This document shows, piece by piece, positions 50,839 to 58,286 of a DNA stretch of 64,000 nt (position 1 is the stretch's first letter; every line of letters begins with the position of its first letter). The DNA lies in NCBI GenBank assembly GCA_020637775.1, contig JACKJV010000014.1, forward strand, positions 20,550-84,549. The letters run 5' to 3'. Below the pieces are notes generated by a model that saw nothing but the letters and a program-made list of their open reading frames with translations, was not told the DNA's origin and did no database searches. The DNA is from Brucellaceae bacterium. GTDB lineage: Bacteria > Pseudomonadota > Alphaproteobacteria > Rhizobiales > Rhizobiaceae. The translations under genes and the position numbers were made by a program.

Positions 50839-51843
50839 TCAGCTCTCGCCGGCCAGGCAATCGTGCAGCGCCTTCGCCATATTGCCGATCAAGGCAAAAT
50901 AGAGATCGGGCCCTGCCGGCAGGCTCGCGCCGAGCGGATCGATCACACCACTGCGCGCCGGTGTCCCTTCGATAACCGTCTGGATGAGTTTCGGTTCAAA
51001 CTGCGGTTCGGAAAAGACGCAGGCGGCGGAAAGCTGACCGATCTTGGCGTGAATGGCGGCGATGCGCTCCGCACCGGGCGCATGTTCCGGCGAGAGGGTC
51101 ACGGAACCCGCGGCCTGAAGGCCGAACCGGTTCTCGAAATACTGGTAGGCATCGTGGAAGACGATGAATGGCCGGTCGCGAACCGGATCGATCTTTGCTT
51201 GCACGTCGCCGATCAGGGCGTCGAGGCGCTGGCGCGTGGATGCGGCATTGGCGCGGTAGGTTGCCGCATTGCGCGGATCAGCGGCCGCAAGGCGAGCAGC
51301 GATCTCGTCGACCAGGGCCTTGGCATTCACCGGATCAAGCCAGACATGGCCGTCCACGCCATGTTCCGCCTGGCCGTGCCCTTCATCTTCGTGGCCGTGC
51401 CCCTCGGCTGCATGGTCATGGCCTTCGGCAGCGTGATCGTGTTCGTTGTCAGGTTCATCCGCATCATGCTTGTGGCGCTCGAAGGTCGTGCCTTCGCGGT
51501 AGGGCAGGTGGACGAGACCGGCCACATCGAAAAGTTCGACAGCCTCGGCCTTCGCCGCAATGGTCTCCAGCGGCTTTTCCAGGAAGGCCTCCAGGGTCGG
51601 GCCGACCCAGAAGACGAGATCGGCTTCCTGAAGCAGGCGGGCCTGCGAAGGCTTGAGGGCATAGGTGTGCGGCGAGCCGGCGCCTTCGACGATCAGGCCC
51701 GGTTCGCCTGTTCCCTGCATGACGGCGGCAACCAGCGAATGAACCGGCTTGATGGAGGCCGCCACCGTGATATCGGCCAAGACAGGGTGCGGCGCGGCGA
51801 ACGCAAATCCCGAAGCGAGAATAAGTGAGGCGAGGCGCTTCAT
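50839..51843 (-). CDS. znuA: Zinc ABC transporter substrate-binding protein
   Basis: 334 residues with a leader (MKRLASLILASGFAFAAPHPVLA). Zinc ligands are His in SIKPVHSLVAAVM, His in DGHVWLDPVNAK near residue 168 and His in FHDAYQYFENRFG, and a His/Asp/Glu-rich loop (about 122-162, with repeated HDHAAEG and GHGHEDEGH) marks it as ZnuA. It captures zinc in the periplasm for ZnuBC. It is divergent from znuC with two Zur-box-like sites between them. Confidence 0.95.
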   Translation of the reverse strand: MKRLASLILASGFAFAAPHPVLADITVAASIKPVHSLVAAVMQGTGEPGLIVEGAGSPHTYALKPSQARLLQEADLVFWVGPTLEAFLEKPLETIAAKAEAVELFDVAGLVHLPYREGTTFERHKHDADEPDNEHDHAAEGHDHAAEGHGHEDEGHGQAEHGVDGHVWLDPVNAKALVDEIAARLAAADPRNAATYRANAASTRQRLDALIGDVQAKIDPVRDRPFIVFHDAYQYFENRFGLQAAGSVTLSPEHAPGAERIAAIHAKIGQLSAACVFSEPQFEPKLIQTVIEGTPARSGVIDPLGASLPAGPDLYFALIGNMAKALHDCLAGES

Positions 51844-51876
51844 CTTTGAACCTTTGCAACTGACGGAGGGGCTTAT

Positions 51877-51894
51877 GTAATGTTATTTTGTTAC
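51877..51894. promoter_or_regulatory. Zur-box-like site 1
   Basis: GTAATGTTATTTTGTTAC in the znuA-znuC gap keeps the GTAATGT half of the reported agrobacterial Zur box and ends in TTAC, giving GTAA/TTAC dyad ends. It lies about 34 bp upstream of the znuA start. Confidence 0.5.
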
Positions 51895-51902
51895 GCGATT
51901 GT

Positions 51903-51919
51903 GTAATTGTATAACGTAT
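51903..51919. promoter_or_regulatory. Zur-box-like site 2
   Basis: GTAATTGTATAACGTAT reads ATACGTTATACAATTAC on the other strand, 13 of 17 positions identical to the corresponding part of the agrobacterial Zur box I recall (ATATGTTATTACATTAC). With site 1 it would allow zinc-dependent repression of both divergent promoters by the zur product. Confidence 0.6.
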
Positions 51920-51989
51920 GCGATAGAAAGGCGCAAGGGCGCCGGGCAAAAGCGCGGGCCCGCGCAACCGACACCGGAAACCGTTCTTC

Positions 51990-52871
51990 ATGGCCGCATC
52001 GCCTTCCAGTCTCTTCACTCTCGAACAGGCCGGGATTTACCGTTCCGGACGCTGGCTGGTGCGCGGTGTCGACCTGTCGCTTTCAGCGGGCGAAATCGTG
52101 ACGCTTGTCGGGCCAAACGGGTCCGGCAAGTCGACGACAGCCAAGATGGCGCTCGGCATCCTGCGTCCCGACGAAGGTGCGGTGCGGCGGCGCGCCGGAC
52201 TGGTCGTCTCCTATGTGCCGCAGAAGGTGTCGGTGGACTGGACCCTGCCGCTCCATGTCAGCCGCTTCATGCATCTGACCGGCAAGGTCAGCGAGGACGA
52301 GGCAAGGCGGGCGATGGACGCCACGGGCATTGCGCATCTGCACAAGGCGGAGGTTCGCACGCTGTCCGGCGGCGAGTTCCAGCGGGTGCTTCTGGCGCGT
52401 GCGATCGCCCGCAAGCCGGACCTCCTGGTTCTCGACGAGCCGGTGCAGGGGGTCGATTTCACAGGCGAAATCGCGCTATACGAGTTGATCGGGCAGATCC
52501 GCAACGATCTGGGCTGCGGTGTGCTGCTGATCTCGCATGATCTGCATGTCGTCATGGCAGCAACGGATCGCGTGCTTTGCCTGAACGGCCATGTCTGCTG
52601 CTCGGGCACGCCCAAGGCCGTTGCCTCAAGCCCGGAATACCGCCGGCTGTTCGGCCGCCAGGCCGCGCCGGCACTGGCCATCTACGAGCATCACCACGAT
52701 CACACGCATCTGCCGGATGGCCGGGTGCGCCATGCTGACGGCACGGTCACCGACCATTGCCATCCAGGTGACGGGCATCACCACCATGAGCATCGTCATG
52801 GGCCGGACCTGACGCATGGCGGCGGCCACGACGCGCCGGAAGACGGACACGGGACGGGCCGGAATGCTTGA
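51990..52871 (+). CDS. znuC: Zinc ABC transporter ATP-binding protein
   Basis: 293 residues with Walker A GPNGSGKST near residue 40, signature LSGGEFQRV, Walker B LLVLDEPVQGVDF and the switch His in LLISHDLHVVM. The C-terminal 65 residues form a His-rich tail (YEHHHDHTHLPDGRVRHADG and further His clusters to the end) that could bind zinc. It is divergent from znuA and overlaps znuB by 8 bp. Confidence 0.95.
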   Translation: MAASPSSLFTLEQAGIYRSGRWLVRGVDLSLSAGEIVTLVGPNGSGKSTTAKMALGILRPDEGAVRRRAGLVVSYVPQKVSVDWTLPLHVSRFMHLTGKVSEDEARRAMDATGIAHLHKAEVRTLSGGEFQRVLLARAIARKPDLLVLDEPVQGVDFTGEIALYELIGQIRNDLGCGVLLISHDLHVVMAATDRVLCLNGHVCCSGTPKAVASSPEYRRLFGRQAAPALAIYEHHHDHTHLPDGRVRHADGTVTDHCHPGDGHHHHEHRHGPDLTHGGGHDAPEDGHGTGRNA

Positions 52872-53688
52872 CGATTTCTTCATCCGCGCCCTTCTGGCGG
52901 GCATGGGCGTCGCGCTCGTGGCGGGGCCGCTCGGCTGCTTCATCGTCTGGCGGCGGCTCGCCTATTTCGGCGACACGCTCTCTCATGGAGCGCTTCTCGG
53001 CGTGGCGCTTGGCCTCCTGCTGCAAGTCGACCTGACCCTGGCGGTCTTTGCCGTGTCTGCGCTCGTTTCGCTCGCCCTTCTGGTTCTGCAGCGCAGGGCC
53101 AGCCTTTCCTCCGACGCGTTGCTCGGCCTCCTGTCGCATTCCTCGCTGGCGCTGGGGCTTGTCGTCCTCGCCTTCATGACCTGGGTGCGCGTGGACCTGA
53201 TGGGGCTGCTGTTCGGCGATATCCTGGCGGTATCGAAATCGGACCTGGTGTTGATCTGGGGCGGCGGCCTGGCCGTGCTGGCCGTTCTGGCCGCAGTCTG
53301 GCGGCCGCTTTTCGCAGCCACCGTGAACCCGGAAATCGCCGAGGCGGAAGGCATGCGGCCGCAACGCGCCAACATCGTCTTCATGCTGCTGATGGCCGGC
53401 GTGATCGCCATTGCCATGAAGATCATCGGCGTGCTTCTGATCACCGCGATGCTGATCATCCCGGCGGCGACAGCCAGACGGTTTGCCTCCGGGCCGGAGC
53501 AAATGGCGCTTCTGGCCTCCGCGATCGGCGTGGCGGCGGTTGCCGGCGGCCTGTTTGGCTCGCTGCAATGGGATACGCCGTCGGGACCTTCCGTCGTGGT
53601 CGCCGCGCTGATGCTGTTTGCGCTGTCGCTCGTGCCGCTTGGCTACGGGATGGCCGGCGGCGGCAGGAAGGGAGAAGGTCATGGCTGA
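52864..53688 (+). CDS. znuB: Zinc ABC transporter permease
   Basis: 274 residues of the ABC-3 family from the ATG at 52864, inside the end of znuC. It has about eight membrane segments and the family patterns GCFIVWRRLAYFGDTLSHGALLGVALG near residue 20 and MKIIGVLLITAMLIIPAATAR near residue 185. It forms the channel for zinc with ZnuC. Its stop overlaps the zur start by 8 bp. Confidence 0.95.
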   Translation: MLDDFFIRALLAGMGVALVAGPLGCFIVWRRLAYFGDTLSHGALLGVALGLLLQVDLTLAVFAVSALVSLALLVLQRRASLSSDALLGLLSHSSLALGLVVLAFMTWVRVDLMGLLFGDILAVSKSDLVLIWGGGLAVLAVLAAVWRPLFAATVNPEIAEAEGMRPQRANIVFMLLMAGVIAIAMKIIGVLLITAMLIIPAATARRFASGPEQMALLASAIGVAAVAGGLFGSLQWDTPSGPSVVVAALMLFALSLVPLGYGMAGGGRKGEGHG

Positions 53689-54091
53689 CCAAGATCATGC
53701 AATGCCTGACCTGACGCGCAACCAGGCGCTTGTGCTGGAAACCCTGTCGACTTCGGAAGGGCCGCTCAGCGCCTACGGGATTCTCGACAAGCTGCGCGAT
53801 GCCGGCTTTCGCGCGCCCTTGCAGGTGTACCGGGCGCTGGAAAAGCTGGTGGAACTGGGCATGGTACACCGGCTGGAAAGCCTCAATGCCTTCGTTGCCT
53901 GCCGCCATCCGGGTTGCGAGAGCCACGAAACCATCGCTTTCGCGATTTGCGATTCATGCGGTCAGGTCCGCGAGATCGGCGATGCGGATCTGGGCGCGCG
54001 CCTGCGGGTCATCGCCCGGCAGGCGGGCTTCCGCCCGGCGCGTTCCGTGGTGGAAATGCATGGTCTGTGCCGCAATTGCCAGTCCGGCTGA
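53681..54091 (+). CDS. zur: Zinc uptake regulator, Fur family
   Basis: 136 residues with a GGGAGAAGG ribosome-binding site. The winged-helix part has LETLSTSEGPLSAYGILDKLRDAGFRAPLQVYRALEKLVELGMVHRL. The C-terminal half has the structural zinc pairs CDSC and CRNC and the sensing His/Cys in CRHPGCESHE. Placement as the last gene of znuCB-zur and the Zur-like boxes upstream support zinc rather than iron or manganese sensing. Confidence 0.95.
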   Translation: MADQDHAMPDLTRNQALVLETLSTSEGPLSAYGILDKLRDAGFRAPLQVYRALEKLVELGMVHRLESLNAFVACRHPGCESHETIAFAICDSCGQVREIGDADLGARLRVIARQAGFRPARSVVEMHGLCRNCQSG

Positions 54092-54151
54092 GCCGGACGT
54101 GTGGCGATGCGAAAATGTCGCAAGGGAATCGTGCGGAAGTCTCTCAGCTCA

Positions 54152-54165
54152 TTGATTTATGTCAA
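54152..54165. promoter_or_regulatory. FNR/Dnr-type box upstream of the cytochrome c peroxidase gene
   Basis: TTGATTTATGTCAA matches TTGAT-N4-ATCAA at 9 of 10 defined positions. It lies 60 bp upstream of the ATG at 54226, a position fitting activation under low oxygen, as known for bacterial cytochrome c peroxidases. Confidence 0.7.
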
Positions 54166-54225
54166 TATTCTGAAGTCTTCATGGTGGAGACTGCCCCCGT
54201 AACCGGAACCAAAAGGGGGTTCACC

Positions 54226-55275
54226 ATGAAACGGTTCAAAACGGTCTTGCTCGCGGCCGCACTGGCGAGCGCAAGTGCAGTTTCCCTGGCCACGGCGGAC
54301 GAGTTGCGCGAGAAGGCGATGGAGGCTTTCAAGCCCTTGCCATCAACGGTTCCCGCGGTTGCCGACAATCCGATCACGCCGGAAAAGATCGAACTCGGCA
54401 AGGCGCTGTTCTTCGATCCGCGCATGTCGGCTTCGGGCGTGTTCTCGTGCAATTCGTGCCACAATCTCGCGACCGGTGGCGATGACAACATGCCGACGTC
54501 AATCGGCCATGGCTGGCAGAAGGGGCCGCGCAATTCGCCGACCGTTCTCAACGCAGTCTTCAACATTGCCCAGTTCTGGGATGGCCGCGCCGACGACCTG
54601 AAGGCTCAGGCCAAGGGGCCGGTCCAGGCCGGCGTCGAAATGGCCAACACGCCCGATAACGTCATCGCCACGCTCAATTCGATGCCGAAATATGTCGAAT
54701 GGTTCAAGGCGGCCTTCCCGGAGGAAGCCGATCCCGTGACCTTCGACAATTTCGCCAAGGCCATCGAGGCATTCGAGGCAACGCTGACGACGCCGGCCCC
54801 GTTCGATGCCTATCTGAACGGTGACGACAACGCGATGAGCGCCATGCAGAAGGAAGGCATGGCGCTGTTCATCGACAAGGGCTGCACGGCCTGTCACAAC
54901 GGCGTCAACCTTGGCGGGAACGGCTACTATCCGTTCGGCCTGATCGAAAAGCCCGGTGCCGACATCCTGCCAGCCGGCGACAAGGGCCGATTTGCCGTCA
55001 CCGAAACCGCCGATGACGAATATGTGTTCCGCGCCGCTCCGCTGCGCAATATCGCGGAAACGGCGCCCTACTTCCATTCGGGCCTCGTCTGGGATCTCAA
55101 GGTCGCCGTGCAGATCATGGGTGAGAGCCAGCTTGGCGAGGATCTGACGGACGAGGAGGCCGACAAGATGGTGGCATTCCTCGAATCGCTCACCGGCAAG
55201 ATGCCGGAAGTGACCTATCCGGTGCTGCCTGCCGAGACGGCGTCAACACCGCGCCCGACGGGTGAGGTGAAGTAA
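54226..55275 (+). CDS. Di-heme cytochrome c peroxidase
   Basis: 349 residues with a leader (MKRFKTVLLAAALASASAVSLATA). Two heme c sites are visible, CNSCH near residue 70 and CTACH near residue 222. The surrounding family motifs are LGKALFFDPRMSASGVFSCNSCH, NAVFNIAQFWDGRADDL and AAPLRNIAETAPYFHSG. It reduces periplasmic hydrogen peroxide with electrons from cytochrome c. It has an FNR-type box upstream and a strong terminator downstream, so it is a single-gene unit. Confidence 0.95.
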   Translation: MKRFKTVLLAAALASASAVSLATADELREKAMEAFKPLPSTVPAVADNPITPEKIELGKALFFDPRMSASGVFSCNSCHNLATGGDDNMPTSIGHGWQKGPRNSPTVLNAVFNIAQFWDGRADDLKAQAKGPVQAGVEMANTPDNVIATLNSMPKYVEWFKAAFPEEADPVTFDNFAKAIEAFEATLTTPAPFDAYLNGDDNAMSAMQKEGMALFIDKGCTACHNGVNLGGNGYYPFGLIEKPGADILPAGDKGRFAVTETADDEYVFRAAPLRNIAETAPYFHSGLVWDLKVAVQIMGESQLGEDLTDEEADKMVAFLESLTGKMPEVTYPVLPAETASTPRPTGEVK

Positions 55276-55325
55276 CGGACAACGCGCCCGCACGGCCTCG
55301 GTGCCGTGAAGCGGAAAACCGATGC

Positions 55326-55360
55326 GCAGCCACGCAGCCCATGCGTGGCTGCATTTTTCT
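55326..55360 (+). terminator. Intrinsic terminator after the cytochrome c peroxidase gene
   Basis: GCAGCCACGCA (55326-55336) and TGCGTGGCTGC (55342-55352) form a perfect 11-bp stem with a 5-nt loop, followed by ATTTTTCTT. This is a textbook rho-independent terminator. Confidence 0.92.
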
Positions 55361-55368
55361 TCAATTGC

Positions 55369-55382
55369 TTGATTTTTATCAT
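55369..55382. promoter_or_regulatory. FNR-type box upstream of the sensory operon
   Basis: TTGATTTTTATCAT matches TTGAT-N4-ATCAA at 9 of 10 positions. It is 70 bp before the ATG at 55452, so the sensory operon may also respond to low oxygen. Confidence 0.65.
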
Positions 55383-55451
55383 TTCAATCAACGCGGTCTT
55401 TCCTCATCCTTCCTAAAAGGGTAATGTTGAAACAAAGAAGGGGGATGAAGG

Positions 55452-55913
55452 ATGGTGCGGATCCTTGGTTGTTTCCTGTCGCTGCTGATCCTTGCCTTGC
55501 CGGTTGCCGGCCGGGCTGGCGAACTGGAGGTTCGCGCAGGGGGTGTGGCAACAGTCTATTCGGAAGCAGAGCTGGAGGCGCTCGGCATGAGCTCCCTTGT
55601 GACCACCACGTCCTGGACCGATGGTCCGCAGTCATTCGATGGCGTTCTTCTTTCAAGGATCGCCGAAGTGCATGGCGTGAAGAACGGCATGATGAAAGTC
55701 ACGGCCATCAACGGCTATGAAGCCGAACTTGAGGTGTCGGAATTGCTGGCCTATCCGGTTCTGCTGGCCACGCGGCAAAACGGCAAGCGCATGCCGCTTC
55801 GCGAGAAAGGGCCTTTCTGGATCGTCTATCCGCGCGACGGATTTCCCGAATTCAATGATGAGCGGCACAATTACAAATGGGTGTGGCAAGTGCGCTCGCT
55901 GGAGTTCCAGTGA
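55452..55913 (+). CDS. Periplasmic molybdopterin-oxidoreductase-fold protein
   Basis: 153 residues with a leader (MVRILGCFLSLLILALPVAGRAG). The mature domain resembles the oxidoreductase molybdopterin-binding fold in a short form: EAELEALGMSSLVTTTSWTDG, FDGVLLSRIAEVHG, KVTAINGYEAELEVSEL, LATRQNGKRMPLREKGPFWIVYPRD and YKWVWQVRSLEFQ. The Cys that ligates molybdenum in SUOX/YedY enzymes is not seen, so it is probably a binding or sensing protein. Its stop overlaps the GTG start of the histidine kinase (GTGA), suggesting it supplies the signal. Confidence 0.8.
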   Translation: MVRILGCFLSLLILALPVAGRAGELEVRAGGVATVYSEAELEALGMSSLVTTTSWTDGPQSFDGVLLSRIAEVHGVKNGMMKVTAINGYEAELEVSELLAYPVLLATRQNGKRMPLREKGPFWIVYPRDGFPEFNDERHNYKWVWQVRSLEFQ

Positions 55914-58192
55914 GCATTCCGCATCGCTCCCGCCTTTTCACTGCCGCCCGCTCTATCGTTTTGCTGTGCCTCGGCGTTCTGCTGGCCTCCACCGCCAATG
56001 CATATTTCGCGCTGACGGAGGTCCAGGAGCGGATCACCTACCGGATTCCGGAAAACACCATCTGGGCGGCAACGCAGGCGGAAGTGGAACTGGCCCGGAC
56101 GCTGGCGCAATTGGCGCCCCGGTCAGCAGGCCTTGCACTGGACGAAAACCTGCCGCTCAGCAACCAGTTCGATCTCCTGTGGAGCCGTGCCACGCTTTAC
56201 CAGGCAGGCGTTCTGGCCGATGGTGTGCGCGCCGATCCTGAACTGGCGAAAACCTATGCCGATTTTCTGTCCGCGCTGAAGGCGGCGGATGCGTTGCTTG
56301 CATCGGCCAGCGCCGGTGACCGGAAAGCCGCTGCGCAGATGCGCGACCTTCTTGTGCCGCACAAGGCATCGCTGCGCAAGCTGACCATGGCCAGCCTGAA
56401 AAGCGACAGGGCGGAGCGGCAGATGCTGGCCCAAGATCACGAATTGCTGCAGCAGCAATTGTCGCACTTCGGAACCGCGGCGGCCATTCTGCTGTCGCTC
56501 ATGCTGGGCTATCTGTTCGTCAGCGAGCGGCGCGCGCGCTTTCACCTTGCCTATGCCAACAAGGTGCGCGCGCATCTGGAAGAAGCGCGGGAACGGGCGG
56601 ACAAGCAAGCCGAACAGATGCGCCTGCTGGCCCGCAAGGCGACAACCGCGTCGCAGGCGAAATCGGACTTCCTGGCGATGATGAGCCATGACATCCGCAC
56701 GCCGCTCAACGCCATCATCGGGCTTTCCGACATCATGGAGAAGGAGGAGACAGACCCGCACAAGCGCAAGCACATCTCCACCGTGCTGCGCGCTTCGGAG
56801 GGTCTGCTTTCCCTGATCAACGACATTCTCGACCTGACAAGGCTGGAGGCAGGCAAGCTGCGGCTGGAGCCGGCGGAGTTCTCGCCGGTGGACCTGGTCC
56901 ACGAGGTTGTCGAGGTGACGGGCGTACTGGCCGCCAGGAACCGCAACCGCGTGTCGGTGCAGGTCAATCAAGACATGCCTGAACGGATGATCGGCGACCG
57001 CGACCGCATCCGCCAGGTGCTGATGAACCTCGTCGGCAATGCCAACAAGTTCACGCGCAATGGCGATGTGATGATCGCGCTGGATTGTGCCGGAGAGCGC
57101 AATGGCAACGGGCTTGTGCGGTTCGCCGTGTCCGACAATGGCGAAGGGATCTCGGAGGGCTTGCGCCGGCGGCTTTTCCAGCCCTTCGAGCAGGGCGAGA
57201 ACAGCCGGGCAACCCATGGCGGGTCCAGCGGGCTGGGCCTTGCGATCTCGGACCGGCTCGTCCGGCTCATGGGCGGGCGCATCGTTGTCGACAGCACGCC
57301 GGGTTTCGGTTCGGTTTTCACGTTCGACATCGAGCTGGCCGTTGCCGGGCCTGAAACGACGATTGACGACGATGCGGGCGCAAACATCCGCCTTGACCTG
57401 ACCGGCAGGTCCGTCCTCGTTGTCGATGACACGGCGGCAAGCCTTCTCGTGGCGGAAACCATGTTCGCGCGCTTCGGGGCGGCAGTCGACACGGCCATCT
57501 GTGGCGAAGAGGCCGTGGAGCTTGGGCTTTCCAAAGCCTATGACCTGGTCATCCTCGATGTGCAGATGCCCGGAATGGACGGGCCGTCGGCAATGAAGGC
57601 GATGAAGCGCGCCGGAGCGAGCGCGGGCGCCATGTTCGTGGCGCTGACCGCCCAGAGCTTCCCGCGCGACCGGGCCAGGCTCATCAAGGCCGGCTTTGAC
57701 GCCTATGTCGCCAAGCCGGTGCGGATGCGCGATATCGAGTTGGCGTTGGGCCCATTGGTGAACGGCCGGAGCCGAGGCGGATCAGCGCAAGGCGCGGCGA
57801 CGCAGAGCGCCAGCGCGCCGGAGGAAGATGAAGCGCATCTCGATGCCGGTTTACTGCAATCCATGCAGGAGGATGTGGGCGAGGCGACCATGCGTCACCT
57901 CGTCAACCAGGTCGAAAGCGAGGTGGAACTGTGTATCGGCCGGCTGGAAGAGGCTTCCGCGGCGTTCAGCGGTGAGGATGTGCGAAAGACAGCGCACAAG
58001 CTCGCGGGGCTGCTTGGCCAGTTTGCCATGACGAAGGCGGCGCTGCTTGCGCGCGACCTTGAAAACGCCGCCGGCGAAGACATCGGAATTGACGACATTT
58101 CGGAAACAATCGCCGCGAGTCGCAACGGGATTCGTGCTTTACGCGCGCATCTTCATGGCCAAACAATTAACCACGAAGACAAAGCCGCCTGA
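55910..58192 (+). CDS. Hybrid sensor histidine kinase with receiver and Hpt domains
   Basis: 760 residues from a GTG coupled to the upstream gene. Two membrane segments (about 13-35 and 190-215) flank a helical periplasmic domain. After a coiled coil comes HisKA with the phospho-His in MSHDIRTPLNAIIG near residue 265, an HATPase domain (NLVGNANKFTRNG, DNGEGIS, GSSGLGLAIS), a receiver with Asp in LVILDVQMPGMDG near residue 555, and a C-terminal Hpt with His in KTAHKLAGLLGQF near residue 700. This His-Asp-His order fits delivery of phosphate to the LuxO-like regulator that follows. Confidence 0.95.
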   Translation: MSIPHRSRLFTAARSIVLLCLGVLLASTANAYFALTEVQERITYRIPENTIWAATQAEVELARTLAQLAPRSAGLALDENLPLSNQFDLLWSRATLYQAGVLADGVRADPELAKTYADFLSALKAADALLASASAGDRKAAAQMRDLLVPHKASLRKLTMASLKSDRAERQMLAQDHELLQQQLSHFGTAAAILLSLMLGYLFVSERRARFHLAYANKVRAHLEEARERADKQAEQMRLLARKATTASQAKSDFLAMMSHDIRTPLNAIIGLSDIMEKEETDPHKRKHISTVLRASEGLLSLINDILDLTRLEAGKLRLEPAEFSPVDLVHEVVEVTGVLAARNRNRVSVQVNQDMPERMIGDRDRIRQVLMNLVGNANKFTRNGDVMIALDCAGERNGNGLVRFAVSDNGEGISEGLRRRLFQPFEQGENSRATHGGSSGLGLAISDRLVRLMGGRIVVDSTPGFGSVFTFDIELAVAGPETTIDDDAGANIRLDLTGRSVLVVDDTAASLLVAETMFARFGAAVDTAICGEEAVELGLSKAYDLVILDVQMPGMDGPSAMKAMKRAGASAGAMFVALTAQSFPRDRARLIKAGFDAYVAKPVRMRDIELALGPLVNGRSRGGSAQGAATQSASAPEEDEAHLDAGLLQSMQEDVGEATMRHLVNQVESEVELCIGRLEEASAAFSGEDVRKTAHKLAGLLGQFAMTKAALLARDLENAAGEDIGIDDISETIAASRNGIRALRAHLHGQTINHEDKAA

Positions 58193-58286
58193 AGAACTTG
58201 AACAAGGGACATTGCGCATTAGAAATTGGTTAATGGCTTACCCGTAACTTCTCGGAGTGCGGAATAACACGCTGGGGGGCGTTGCA

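Noticed and set aside
52680..52860. Tandem His-rich stretch as a repeat element
   Set aside because: It is the in-frame His-rich tail of znuC; ZnuA has a similar coded loop.
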